From an uncultured Bacilli bacterium (GTDB lineage Bacteria; Bacillota_I; Bacilli_A; RF39; UBA660), in assembly GCA_944371685.1 (NCBI GenBank), contig CALVXV010000086.1, positions 1 to 5,101 on the forward strand: a stretch of 5,101 bases of DNA, written 5' to 3'. This document shows positions 1-4,967 of the stretch, in pieces; within the stretch, counting starts at the first letter, position 1, and each line of letters begins with the position of its first letter. The notes beneath the pieces were generated by a model that was not told where the DNA came from, searched no databases, and worked only from the letters and a program-made list of their open reading frames with translations. Made by a program: the position numbers and the translations under genes.

Positions 1-27
1 AGCTAAATGAAAAATAGCTTTTTATTT
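1..27 (+). terminator. End of an upstream rho-independent terminator (cut by window edge)
   Basis: AGCTA at 1-5 can pair with TAGCT at 15-19 around a 9-nt loop, followed by a T-rich run (19-27). The left arm probably continues beyond the window. It would end transcription of the gene before sufB. Its T-tract also sits where the sufB -35 should be. Confidence 0.5.
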
Positions 28-47
28 CTATAAAAATCTAGTATAAT
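19..47 (+). promoter_or_regulatory. sufB promoter
   Basis: A perfect TATAAT lies at 42-47. The -35 position 17 bp upstream (19-24, TTTTTA) matches TTGACA poorly and lies in the T-tract of the preceding terminator. The start site would fall near 54, giving a leader of only about 11 nt with the Shine-Dalgarno at its very 5' end. The segment 32-56 is almost identical to the one upstream of pdp. Confidence 0.6.
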
Positions 48-64
48 GTTATTAGGTGATTATA

Positions 65-1378
65 GTGAGTAAAGAACTTGGATTAGACGAAAATAAAATC
101 AAAGAAATATCAAAACTCAAAAAAGAACCAAAGTGGATGACTGATTTTAGACTAAAAGCCTATAAAGCTTTTAAAGAAATACCTAATCCAAACTTTGGGC
201 CAGAATTAACCATAGATTTTGATAAAATAAATTATTATAAAAAAGTAACTGATAAAGTTGAAACCAACTGGGATAATGTCGCTTGCCCAATCAAAGAAAC
301 TTTTGATAAAGTAGGCCTAATTGATGCCGAAAAGAAATATTTAAATGGTGTCGGAGCCCAGTATGAAAGCGAAGTTGTCTACCATAGTATGATTAAAGAA
401 CTAGAAGAAAAAGGTGTCATCTTTTGTAGTACTGACGACGCCCTAAAAGATCACCCAGACATCTTTAAAAAATACTTTAACCATCTAGTAAAATATGATG
501 AAAATAAATACACCGCTTTAAATGGAGCCGTATGGAGTGGTGGAACTTTTATATATGTTCCAAAAGGAGTCACCATTGATAGACCACTCCAAAGTTACTT
601 CAGACTAAATACCAAAAATATGGGACAATTTGAAAGAACATTAATCATTGTCGATGACGATAGTCATATCCATTATATGGAAGGATGTACGGCCGTTTAT
701 CATACATCTAGCTCTCTGCACGCCGCTGTAGTTGAAATATATGTTGGGAAAAATGCCAGTTGCCGATATACAACTATTCAAAATTGGGCCAATAATATCT
801 ACAACCTAGTCACCAAAAGAGCTATCGTTGATGAAAATGGAACCATGGAATGGATAGATGGCAATATTGGTTCTAAAACTAACATGAAATATCCATCATG
901 TATTTTAAAAGGTAAGGGAGCCAGTGGCAACTGTATCTCTATAGCCGTGGCCTCCAAAGACCAAATTCAAGATGCTGGAGCCAAAATGATCCATCTAGCG
1001 CCAAATACCACCAGTAACATCATTAGTAAATCCATTGCTGCAAACGGTGGCATAAGTAACTACCGTGGAACAGTTAAAATTGCTAAAAAAGCCATTAATT
1101 CCAAAAGTACTATTAAATGTGATACAATAATATTAGATAATAAATCAAAAAGTGATACAATACCTAAAAATATCGTTGAAAATCATTCGTCTTACCTTGA
1201 ACACGAAGCTACAGTCTCTAAATTAGATGAAGAAAAACTGTTCTATTTAATGAGTAGAGGTTTAGATGAAGAAAAAGCTAAAGAACTCTTAATCATTGGC
1301 TTTATCGACGAATTTAGAGAAAACTTACCAATGGAATATGCCGTTGAATTAAACGCATTATTAAAAAATTATTTTTAG
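65..1378 (+). CDS. sufB: Fe-S cluster assembly scaffold protein SufB
   Basis: SufB is the scaffold subunit of the cytosolic SufBCD complex. It receives sulfur from the SufS cysteine desulfurase (via SufU in Gram-positives) and builds Fe-S clusters with the ATPase SufC and SufD. The protein has 437 residues, near the usual 465. Family stretches are clear: QDAGAKM (302-308), SKSI..NGG (321-329), YRG (333-335), SDTIP (363-367), LEHEA.VSK (378-386), FYLMSRGL (393-400) and LPMEYAVELN (421-430). Cys352 in KCDT appears to match the functional cysteine near the C-terminus of E. coli SufB (Cys405), judged from distance to the end. I chose GTG at 65 over the in-frame GTG at 56, because the Shine-Dalgarno AGGTGAT (54-60) overlaps the latter and is well spaced from the former. 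In Bacilli sufB normally ends a sufCDSUB operon; here a terminator and promoter precede it. Confidence 0.96.
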   Translation: MSKELGLDENKIKEISKLKKEPKWMTDFRLKAYKAFKEIPNPNFGPELTIDFDKINYYKKVTDKVETNWDNVACPIKETFDKVGLIDAEKKYLNGVGAQYESEVVYHSMIKELEEKGVIFCSTDDALKDHPDIFKKYFNHLVKYDENKYTALNGAVWSGGTFIYVPKGVTIDRPLQSYFRLNTKNMGQFERTLIIVDDDSHIHYMEGCTAVYHTSSSLHAAVVEIYVGKNASCRYTTIQNWANNIYNLVTKRAIVDENGTMEWIDGNIGSKTNMKYPSCILKGKGASGNCISIAVASKDQIQDAGAKMIHLAPNTTSNIISKSIAANGGISNYRGTVKIAKKAINSKSTIKCDTIILDNKSKSDTIPKNIVENHSSYLEHEATVSKLDEEKLFYLMSRGLDEEKAKELLIIGFIDEFRENLPMEYAVELNALLKNYF

Positions 1379-1392
1379 TAGAAGGGGATAAT

Positions 1393-1731
1393 ATGAAAAA
1401 GAAAATAATCATTTTAATCTTATTAATTTTAATCATTGCTGCCGGAGTAATTGGCTTTTTCTATTTTAAAGACACAGAAAATCAAACTAACACCTTAGAA
1501 AAAAAAGTAGCTACTGCTAGTAGTGATTACTTTGAAAAATACGTAAGTGCCAACGACAGTGCCAATAGTTATAAAGTAACTTTAAAAGATTTAGAAGAAG
1601 CTAATCAAAAAGGTGAAACATACGATTTAAAAGGATTAGAAAAGTGTGACAAAACAAAAACATTTGCTAATGTTACTATTGATTACCAAACTGGAAAAGC
1701 AAAAAAAACACAAGTTGAACTAAAATGTTAA
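1393..1731 (+). CDS. Small membrane-anchored extracytoplasmic protein, function unknown
   Basis: I do not recognise this 112-residue protein. It begins with three lysines (MKKK) and a very hydrophobic segment at residues 5-25 (rich in Ile and Leu), without a lipobox cysteine or clear signal peptidase site. It is therefore best read as an N-terminal anchor with residues 26-112 outside the membrane. The outer part is Lys-, Asp- and Thr-rich and has two cysteines, Cys85 and the last residue Cys112, which could form a disulfide. The N-terminal helix plus a small beta-rich end loosely recalls pilin-like proteins of Gram-positives, but no prepilin cleavage motif is evident and this is a weak guess. 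It starts 14 nt after sufB with its own site (AAGGGG, 1382-1387), so it is probably co-transcribed with sufB. A functional link to Fe-S assembly is not implied. Its last codons form one arm of the terminator. Confidence 0.8.
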   Translation: MKKKIIILILLILIIAAGVIGFFYFKDTENQTNTLEKKVATASSDYFEKYVSANDSANSYKVTLKDLEEANQKGETYDLKGLEKCDKTKTFANVTIDYQTGKAKKTQVELKC

Positions 1732-1750
1732 AAAACTTGTGTTTTTCTAT
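1704..1750 (+). terminator. Rho-independent terminator of the sufB unit, overlapping the gene end
   Basis: A 13-bp perfect stem pairs 1704-1716 with 1734-1746 around a 17-nt loop. The 3' arm ends in TTTTT, with CTATTTT after it. The 5' arm lies inside the coding region and the stop codon (1729-1731) sits in the loop. The matching A-run also makes a weaker minus-strand terminator possible. Confidence 0.8.
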
Positions 1751-1791
1751 TTTGTAAACATATAAACTACCAAAAAGCCAATTTTCTATAG

Positions 1792-1838
1792 ACAAATTTA
1801 CCAAATTTGTAACAAACACTACCTCCAAATTCGAATTT
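1792..1838. promoter_or_regulatory. Two inverted repeats upstream of the ssb promoter
   Basis: ACAAATTT (1792-1799) and AAATTTGT (1803-1810) form an 8-bp inverted repeat with a 3-nt centre. AAATTCGAATTT (1827-1838) is a perfect 12-bp palindrome ending 7 bp before the ssb -35. Either could be an operator. Both are AT-rich, so chance is a real alternative. Nothing else is seen in the rest of the 165-nt gap except the promoter. Confidence 0.35.
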
Positions 1839-1845
1839 TAGACTT

Positions 1846-1874
1846 TTGCCAAAGAAATAAATAACGTGTATAGT
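1846..1874 (+). promoter_or_regulatory. ssb promoter
   Basis: TTGCCA (1846-1851) and TATAGT (1869-1874) are separated by exactly 17 bp, and each matches the sigma-A consensus at 5 of 6 positions. The start near 1881 would give a leader of about 16 nt. Confidence 0.7.
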
Positions 1875-1896
1875 ACCAAATCGAAAGGAGGGAGCT

Positions 1897-2217
1897 ATGT
1901 TGAACCAAATAGTGTTAGTAGGTCGTTTAGCCAGCGATCCAGAATTGTACGAAACAGAAACCGGTAAAAAAATGGTCCAAATGGTCTTAGCTGTACCAAG
2001 AGCCTATAAAAATTCTGCCGGTGAATATGAAACTGATTTCATATATTGTAAACTATGGCAAGGAATTGCTCAAAGAACAAATGATTACTGTAAAAAAGGC
2101 GACCTTGTCGGTATTAAAGGTAGAGTTGAAACCTATAATTATGATACAGAACACGGACGTAAATATATTACCGAAGTTATCGTTGAAAAAATTACATTTT
2201 TGTCGTCAAAAAAATAG
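1897..2217 (+). CDS. ssb: Single-stranded DNA-binding protein, short tail-less form
   Basis: SSB coats single-stranded DNA during replication, repair, recombination or DNA uptake. The 106 residues form one OB-fold: MLNQIVLVGRL opening, DP at 14-15, LAVPRAYKN (31-39), F48, LW (53-54), KKGDLVGIKGR (67-77) and the closing ITEVIVEKI (91-99). It ends straight after the fold at LSSKK. The usual disordered linker and acidic tail (consensus like DDDIPF), which recruits partner proteins, are absent, and the sequence after the stop shows no lost tail. Length and layout resemble B. subtilis SsbB (113 aa), the paralogue used in competence, more than the replicative SsbA. It is a single-gene unit, not between rpsF and rpsR, which also suggests an accessory copy. 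ATG 1897 is supported by AAAGGAGG at 1884-1891; the TTG at 1900 is less likely. Confidence 0.93.
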   Translation: MLNQIVLVGRLASDPELYETETGKKMVQMVLAVPRAYKNSAGEYETDFIYCKLWQGIAQRTNDYCKKGDLVGIKGRVETYNYDTEHGRKYITEVIVEKITFLSSKK

Positions 2218-2253
2218 TGTGCGATAAAATCCCTATAAAATACACTCCTATAT

Positions 2254-2287
2254 AAAAGACTGTTAAATTAATAAATAACAGTCTTTT
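2254..2287. terminator. Bidirectional terminator between convergent ssb and the minus-strand regulator
   Basis: AAAAGACTGTTA (2254-2265) pairs with TAACAGTCTTTT (2276-2287), a 12-bp perfect stem with a 10-nt AT loop. It has A's on one side and T's on the other, so it works in both directions. It directly abuts the stop codon of the minus-strand gene. Confidence 0.85.
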
Positions 2288-2491
2288 CTAATCCTCGTTT
2301 TTAAACTCCTCATAAAATATGTCATCAGGCCTACAATCAAAAACCTTGGCAATCTTCACTGCCATTTTATAAGAAAGGCGTCTTTTACCATTCTCAATTT
2401 GCCAGTAGAAAGGTTTACTAATTTTCAAATGGTTTGCCATATACTCACAAGTAAACTTATTTTTTACACGCATAGTCTTTAATTCGTTCAT
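2288..2491 (-). CDS. Small Xre/Cro-type helix-turn-helix regulator
   Basis: This is a 67-residue DNA-binding protein that is almost entirely one Xre-family HTH domain. Recognisable parts are the first helix around MNELKTMRV, CEYMANHLKIS (15-25) as helix 2 and turn, the recognition region KPFYWQIENGKRRLS (26-40), and MAVKIAKVFDCRPDDIF (43-59) as the closing helices. It has no C-terminal oligomerisation or sensing domain, as in Cro or accessory-element regulators. A longer reading from GTG 2500 is possible, but that codon lies inside the Shine-Dalgarno (GGAGGTG on the minus strand, 2504-2498). ATG 2491 is correctly spaced, so I use it. It is divergent from the two Xre genes on its right. Its promoter spacer is a perfect operator-like dyad, so repression by itself or by its neighbour is likely. 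Confidence 0.88.
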   Translation of the reverse strand: MNELKTMRVKNKFTCEYMANHLKISKPFYWQIENGKRRLSYKMAVKIAKVFDCRPDDIFYEEFKNED

Positions 2492-2534
2492 TTTCGACAC
2501 CTCCCATAAGTTAGAATAATTGTGTTACATACTA

Positions 2535-2563
2535 ATTATATATTAACTTCAAGTTAATTTCAA
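2535..2563 (-). promoter_or_regulatory. Promoter of the minus-strand regulator
   Basis: On the minus strand TTGAAA (2563-2558) is followed by a 17-nt spacer and a perfect TATAAT (2540-2535). The start would be near 2528, giving a leader of about 37 nt. The spacer is occupied almost completely by the inverted repeat at 2542-2558, so a bound repressor would block polymerase. Confidence 0.75.
2542..2558. promoter_or_regulatory. Operator-like inverted repeat O2
   Basis: ATTAACTT-C-AAGTTAAT is a perfect 8+1+8 dyad lying between the -35 and -10 of the minus-strand regulator promoter. With the dyad at 2570-2586 it shares TAAC at positions 3-6 and AAGTTA at positions 10-15. It is probably bound by one of the adjacent Xre proteins; which one cannot be told. 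Confidence 0.65.
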
Positions 2564-2569
2564 GAAAAA

Positions 2570-2586
2570 TCTAACATAAAGTTAGA
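2570..2586. promoter_or_regulatory. Operator-like inverted repeat O3
   Basis: TCTAAC-ATAAA-GTTAGA has the same 17-bp geometry as O2, identical at 11 of 17 positions, with centres 28 bp apart. It sits just upstream of the -35 position of the plus-strand regulator, centred near -48 from its predicted start. A bound protein could activate or repress that gene. A half-site with the same right arm (AAGTTAGA) lies at 2508-2515, next to the minus-strand gene's ribosome binding site. Confidence 0.55.
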
Positions 2587-2610
2587 AAAGATGTAATGTT
2601 TGCTAAATGT

Positions 2611-2619
2611 TGCTATAAT
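2611..2619 (+). promoter_or_regulatory. Extended -10 promoter of the first plus-strand Xre gene
   Basis: TGC directly precedes TATAAT (2614-2619), an extended -10. The -35 position (2591-2596, ATGTAA) is poor, so the promoter may rely on the extended -10 or on an activator at O3. The predicted start near 2626 gives a leader of about 21 nt. Confidence 0.65.
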
Positions 2620-2646
2620 TCTAGTTAACGAAAGGATAACGATTAT

Positions 2647-3018
2647 ATGGTAGCAGGACAAAGATTAAAAGAAGCCAGAAAAAAGGCCAATTTAACTCAA
2701 GAACAGCTCGCCAATATGCTTGGCATAAAAGCTGCAGAAATTTCACAATATGAATCAAATAAAAGAACTCCACGTTGGCCAGTATTTAGAAAAATATTAG
2801 ATATTTTAAATATAAGTGCCGATGAAGTATTAGGCCGTGAAATAACCGTTCAAGATGAAGAAGAATATCAAGTTAGATTATCTAAAGAAGATTTAAAAAT
2901 ATTATCAAGTATCAAAGATAATTCTACACTTTATAAAATCTTACTCAAAGATCCAGAACGTAACATTCATCTTATCAGTAGTAACCTAAAAAAACTAATA
3001 CCAGAAATAGATAGTTAA
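2647..3018 (+). CDS. Xre-family transcriptional regulator with extra C-terminal helical module (first of two)
   Basis: A 123-residue DNA-binding regulator. Residues 4-62 are a typical Xre HTH domain: RLKEARKKANLTQEQLANMLGI, then AAEISQYESNKRTPRW as the recognition region, and FRKILDILNISADEVLG. A charged linker (QDEEEY, 69-74) leads to residues 75-117, predicted helical, with the pattern RLSKEDLKIL...LYKIL..DPERNIHLI...LKKL. The next gene encodes a related protein with the same two-part layout, so the pair is a likely tandem duplication. The C-terminal part is not a LexA/CI peptidase domain; it may mediate dimerisation or sensing, which I cannot determine. ATG 2647 follows AAAGGAT (2631-2637). 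There is no convincing terminator before the next gene, so read-through into it is likely. The O2/O3 operators upstream suggest autoregulation together with the divergent regulator. Confidence 0.9.
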   Translation: MVAGQRLKEARKKANLTQEQLANMLGIKAAEISQYESNKRTPRWPVFRKILDILNISADEVLGREITVQDEEEYQVRLSKEDLKILSSIKDNSTLYKILLKDPERNIHLISSNLKKLIPEIDS

Positions 3019-3019
3019 C

Positions 3020-3063
3020 TACAGGTGGATTTAACTGTAATAAACATCATATCTTGTTATAAT
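3020..3063 (+). promoter_or_regulatory. Promoter and possible operator of the second plus-strand Xre gene
   Basis: TGT precedes TATAAT (3058-3063), an extended -10; no good -35 is seen. The start near 3070 gives a leader of about 14 nt. TACAG (3020-3024) and CTGTA (3035-3039) form a dyad with a 10-bp centre that reaches the -35 position and may be an operator. No T-tract follows, so it is not a terminator. Confidence 0.5.
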
Positions 3064-3083
3064 TCATGGTATGGTGATAGATT

Positions 3084-3437
3084 ATGTTAGGCACAGAGAT
3101 AAAGAAAGCTAGAAAAAAACAAGGACTAACCCAAAAAGAGCTAGGAGATTTAATTGGCGTTTCTAAATCCTCAATAAATTATTTTGAAAGAGATGGCCGT
3201 AATCCTACCTTGGATCATCTTTTAAAACTCAGTGAAGTCTTAAATTTACCAATAGATTTATTATTGGGCTTAGATCAGCCAGTTAGTATCATTGCCGAAG
3301 ATGAAGAATATAAAGCACGAATTTCAAGCAAAGATATGAAAATATTAAATGAAATAAAATTATATCCAAATCTCTATAGACGCCTTTGTGATGACACAAA
3401 ACGAACAGTTAAATTAATAAATATCCGTTTAAAATAG
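3084..3437 (+). CDS. Xre-family transcriptional regulator with extra C-terminal helical module (second of two)
   Basis: A 117-residue regulator with an Xre HTH at residues 2-62 (EIKKARKKQGLTQKELGDLIGV, SKSSINYFERDGRNPT, LLKLSEVLNLPIDLLLG). The linker EDEEY (72-76) leads to a C-terminal helical module at 77-117. This aligns with the preceding protein's module: ARISSKDMKIL against VRLSKEDLKIL, NLYRRLCDDTKRTVKLI against TLYKILLKDPERNIHLI, and a final RLK/LKK. The HTH domains differ more, above all in the recognition region (SSINYFERDGRN against AEISQYESNKRT), so the two probably bind different sites. The start ATG 3084 has TGGTGAT at 3072-3078. It has its own extended -10 promoter but may also be read from the gene before. 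Its stop codon is inside the 5' arm of its terminator. Confidence 0.9.
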   Translation: MLGTEIKKARKKQGLTQKELGDLIGVSKSSINYFERDGRNPTLDHLLKLSEVLNLPIDLLLGLDQPVSIIAEDEEYKARISSKDMKILNEIKLYPNLYRRLCDDTKRTVKLINIRLK

Positions 3438-3460
3438 TTGAAAAACTATTTTTCTTTTTT
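3431..3460 (+). terminator. Rho-independent terminator of the second Xre gene
   Basis: AAAATAGTT (3431-3439) pairs with AACTATTTT (3444-3452), a 9-bp perfect stem closed by a GAAA tetraloop and followed by TCTTTTTT. The stem has a single G-C pair, so it may be leaky. The stop codon (3435-3437) lies in the 5' arm. Confidence 0.7.
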
Positions 3461-3471
3461 CAAAAATCTAG

Positions 3472-3482
3472 TAAAATATAAT
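3472..3482 (+). promoter_or_regulatory. pdp promoter
   Basis: TAAAAT (3472-3477) or the overlapping TATAAT (3477-3482) is the -10. The first aligns with the sufB -10 in the shared segment AAAAATCTAGTA. The -35 region is only the T-run of the preceding terminator. The start near 3484 would give a leader of about 12 nt that begins at the ribosome binding site. Confidence 0.55.
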
Positions 3483-3495
3483 TAGGAGGATATTT

Positions 3496-4764
3496 ATGAA
3501 TATATTAGATATAATTGATAAAAAAGAAAAAAATGAAAAGCTAACCAAAGAAGAATTGCAGTATGTAATAAATGGCTACTTAGATGGTAGTATAAAAGAC
3601 TATCAAATGGCTGCATTTTTAACCGAAATAGATTTGCTAGGACTGTCAGAAGAAGAAACAATAAATTTAACCGACATCATGCTTCATAGTGGTGAAATCT
3701 TAAATTTAGGCTTTGACAATATAACCGATAAACATTCAACTGGTGGTGTCGGTGATAAAACAACCATCGTTTTAGCTCCGCTAGTCGCTTCATTAGGTGT
3801 CAAAGTAGCTAAAATGAGTGGTCGAGGTTTAGGTCATACTGGTGGTACCATCGACAAATTAGAATCCATTAAAGGCTTTCAAACATCTATGTCGTTAGAA
3901 AAATTTAAAGACCAAGTTTCAAAAATCGGCATTGCTTTAGTTGGCGGAATGGGCAACTTAGTTCCTGCCGATAAAAAAATATACGCACTAAGAGACGTTA
4001 CAGGTACTGTCGATTCAGTTCCTTTAATAGCTTCAAGCATCATGAGTAAAAAACTAGCTAGTGGTGCGTCAAATATCGTTATTGACTTAAAAGTTGGCAG
4101 TGGAGCTTTAGTAAGCTCACTTGAAGAAGCTAAAAAATTAGCCAGCTTAATGGTTACTATTGGTAAAAATAATAATAAACAAACAGCTTGCGTTTTAACA
4201 AATATGGATGAACCATTAGGCTATGCCGTTGGAAATTCAGTTGAAGTAATTGAAGCCATAAACACTTTAAAAGGTCAGGGACCAAAAGATTTAACCGACT
4301 TAGTCATTAAACTAGGAGGCCTAATGACTGCGATGGGCTTAAACATATCCGAAAAAGAAGCTCAAATTAAAGTCAAAGAAAACCTATATAATGGTAAAGG
4401 TTACCAAAAAATGCTCGAGTGGGTAAAAGCCCAAGGTGGTGACATTAATAATATTCCTTTAGCCAAGCACACTAAAATAATTTCTTCACCTAAAAGTGGT
4501 TACATATCTTCAATCAATGCTTTAGAAATAGGCAAATTAGCTAGAAAATTAGGTGCTGGTAGACTCACCAAGGATGAAGAAATCGACTTGTCTGTCGGCT
4601 TAATTCTAAACTATAAAGTAGGTGATTATGTTCAAAAAGATGAACCTTTAGTAACTATATTTTATAATGAAAAAGAAATCACTGAAGCGGAAGTTTTATC
4701 ATGTTTTAAATTTAGCGACAGTAAAATAAATTCACCAAAATTAATCATTGATATTATAAGGTAG
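3496..4764 (+). CDS. pdp: Pyrimidine-nucleoside phosphorylase (thymidine/uridine phosphorylase)
   Basis: This cytosolic salvage enzyme splits uridine, thymidine or deoxyuridine with phosphate into free base and (deoxy)ribose 1-phosphate. It has 422 residues, close to the family's 430-440. Domain order: N-terminal helical domain (1-65), central glycosyltransferase-3-type phosphate-binding domain (about 75-300) and the pyrimidine-nucleoside-phosphorylase C-terminal domain (about 330-412). Visible motifs are the phosphate loop KHSTGGVGDKT (79-89), the family signature SGRGLGHTGGTIDKLE (108-123), and R166, S181 and K185, which match base-binding residues of E. coli thymidine phosphorylase (R171, S186, K190). 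Low-GC Gram-positive members usually accept both uridine and thymidine, so pdp is preferred over deoA; specificity is not proven. ATG 3496 has AGGAGG at 3484-3489. It stands alone, with its own terminator, and no deoC or cdd lies beside it. Confidence 0.95.
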   Translation: MNILDIIDKKEKNEKLTKEELQYVINGYLDGSIKDYQMAAFLTEIDLLGLSEEETINLTDIMLHSGEILNLGFDNITDKHSTGGVGDKTTIVLAPLVASLGVKVAKMSGRGLGHTGGTIDKLESIKGFQTSMSLEKFKDQVSKIGIALVGGMGNLVPADKKIYALRDVTGTVDSVPLIASSIMSKKLASGASNIVIDLKVGSGALVSSLEEAKKLASLMVTIGKNNNKQTACVLTNMDEPLGYAVGNSVEVIEAINTLKGQGPKDLTDLVIKLGGLMTAMGLNISEKEAQIKVKENLYNGKGYQKMLEWVKAQGGDINNIPLAKHTKIISSPKSGYISSINALEIGKLARKLGAGRLTKDEEIDLSVGLILNYKVGDYVQKDEPLVTIFYNEKEITEAEVLSCFKFSDSKINSPKLIIDIIR

Positions 4765-4770
4765 AAAGGC

Positions 4771-4796
4771 AAAAACTAGAAAATTCTAGTTTTTTT
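4771..4796 (+). terminator. pdp rho-independent terminator
   Basis: AAAAACTAGA (4771-4780) pairs with TCTAGTTTTT (4785-4794) around a 4-nt loop, with a run of seven T's from 4790. The stem starts 7 nt after the pdp stop. The A-run on its left makes it potentially bidirectional. Confidence 0.85.
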
Positions 4797-4828
4797 GTCA
4801 AAAAAAAGGAAAAACTCAAAAAAACTTG

Positions 4829-4834
4829 TATAAT
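4829..4834 (+). promoter_or_regulatory. Possible plus-strand promoter for recG (-10 only)
   Basis: A perfect TATAAT lies at 4829-4834, but the -35 position (4806-4811) is AAGGAA and the TG before the box is one base too close for an extended -10. If used, transcription would start near 4841 and recG would have a leader of about 225 nt, far longer than any other gene here. A second TATAAT at 4997-5002 also lacks a -35. Confidence 0.35.
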
Positions 4835-4845
4835 TAATATAGACA

Positions 4846-4924
4846 GGAACAAACATTAGTCCTTAAAATTATATTATCGTTTCTTAAAAATAAAAAAGGA
4901 ACAGTTTCCATAAAGGACTGTTCC
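4846..4924. repeat. Nested inverted repeats in the gap before recG
   Basis: AAGGACTGTTCC (4913-4924) can pair with GGAAC (4846-4850) plus AGTCCTT (4858-4864), a 12-bp stem with a 7-nt bulge. Its right part can instead pair with GGAACAGT (4898-4905). The two foldings exclude each other. A decayed miniature element is also possible, but no flanking target duplication is seen. Confidence 0.45.
4892..4924 (-). terminator. Second (backup) minus-strand terminator
   Basis: Read on the minus strand, GGAACAGT (4924-4917) pairs with ACTGTTCC (4905-4898), an 8-bp stem around an 11-nt loop, followed directly by TTTTTT (4897-4892) and more T's. On the plus strand it has no T-tract. It lies behind the small-RNA terminator, as in tandem terminators. 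Confidence 0.65.
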
Positions 4925-4936
4925 AAATAAAAGAAT

Positions 4937-4967
4937 AAAAAGGGGCTGGCTAGTTTACACTAGCGCC
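4937..4967 (-). terminator. First minus-strand terminator, 3' end of the predicted small RNA
   Basis: On the minus strand GGC (4967-4965) and GCTAGT (4964-4959) pair with ACTAGC (4954-4949) and GCC (4946-4944), with a 2-nt bulge and a GTAA tetraloop. CC and TTTTT (4941-4937) follow. It is the most GC-rich stem in the window. Confidence 0.7.

Noticed and set aside
56..64. GTG at 56 as the sufB start
   Set aside because: It lies within the Shine-Dalgarno AGGTGAT and has no site of its own; GTG 65 is correctly spaced.
1773..1839. ComK-type boxes (AAAA-N5-TTTT) upstream of the tail-less ssb
   Set aside because: One perfect box (1773-1785) and one 7/8 box (1827-1839) exist, but the 41-bp gap is not one of the known 8, 18 or 31 bp spacings, and such motifs are frequent in AT-rich DNA.
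2021..2227. A 68-codon open frame inside ssb in another frame
   Set aside because: It lies almost wholly within the clearly coding SSB frame, has no ribosome binding site, and its product looks like nothing.
4796..4801. Minus-strand TTGACA beside the pdp terminator as a second leftward promoter
   Set aside because: The sequence 16-18 nt downstream (around 4773-4778, TAGTTT) does not resemble a -10 box, and it would read into the pdp terminator.
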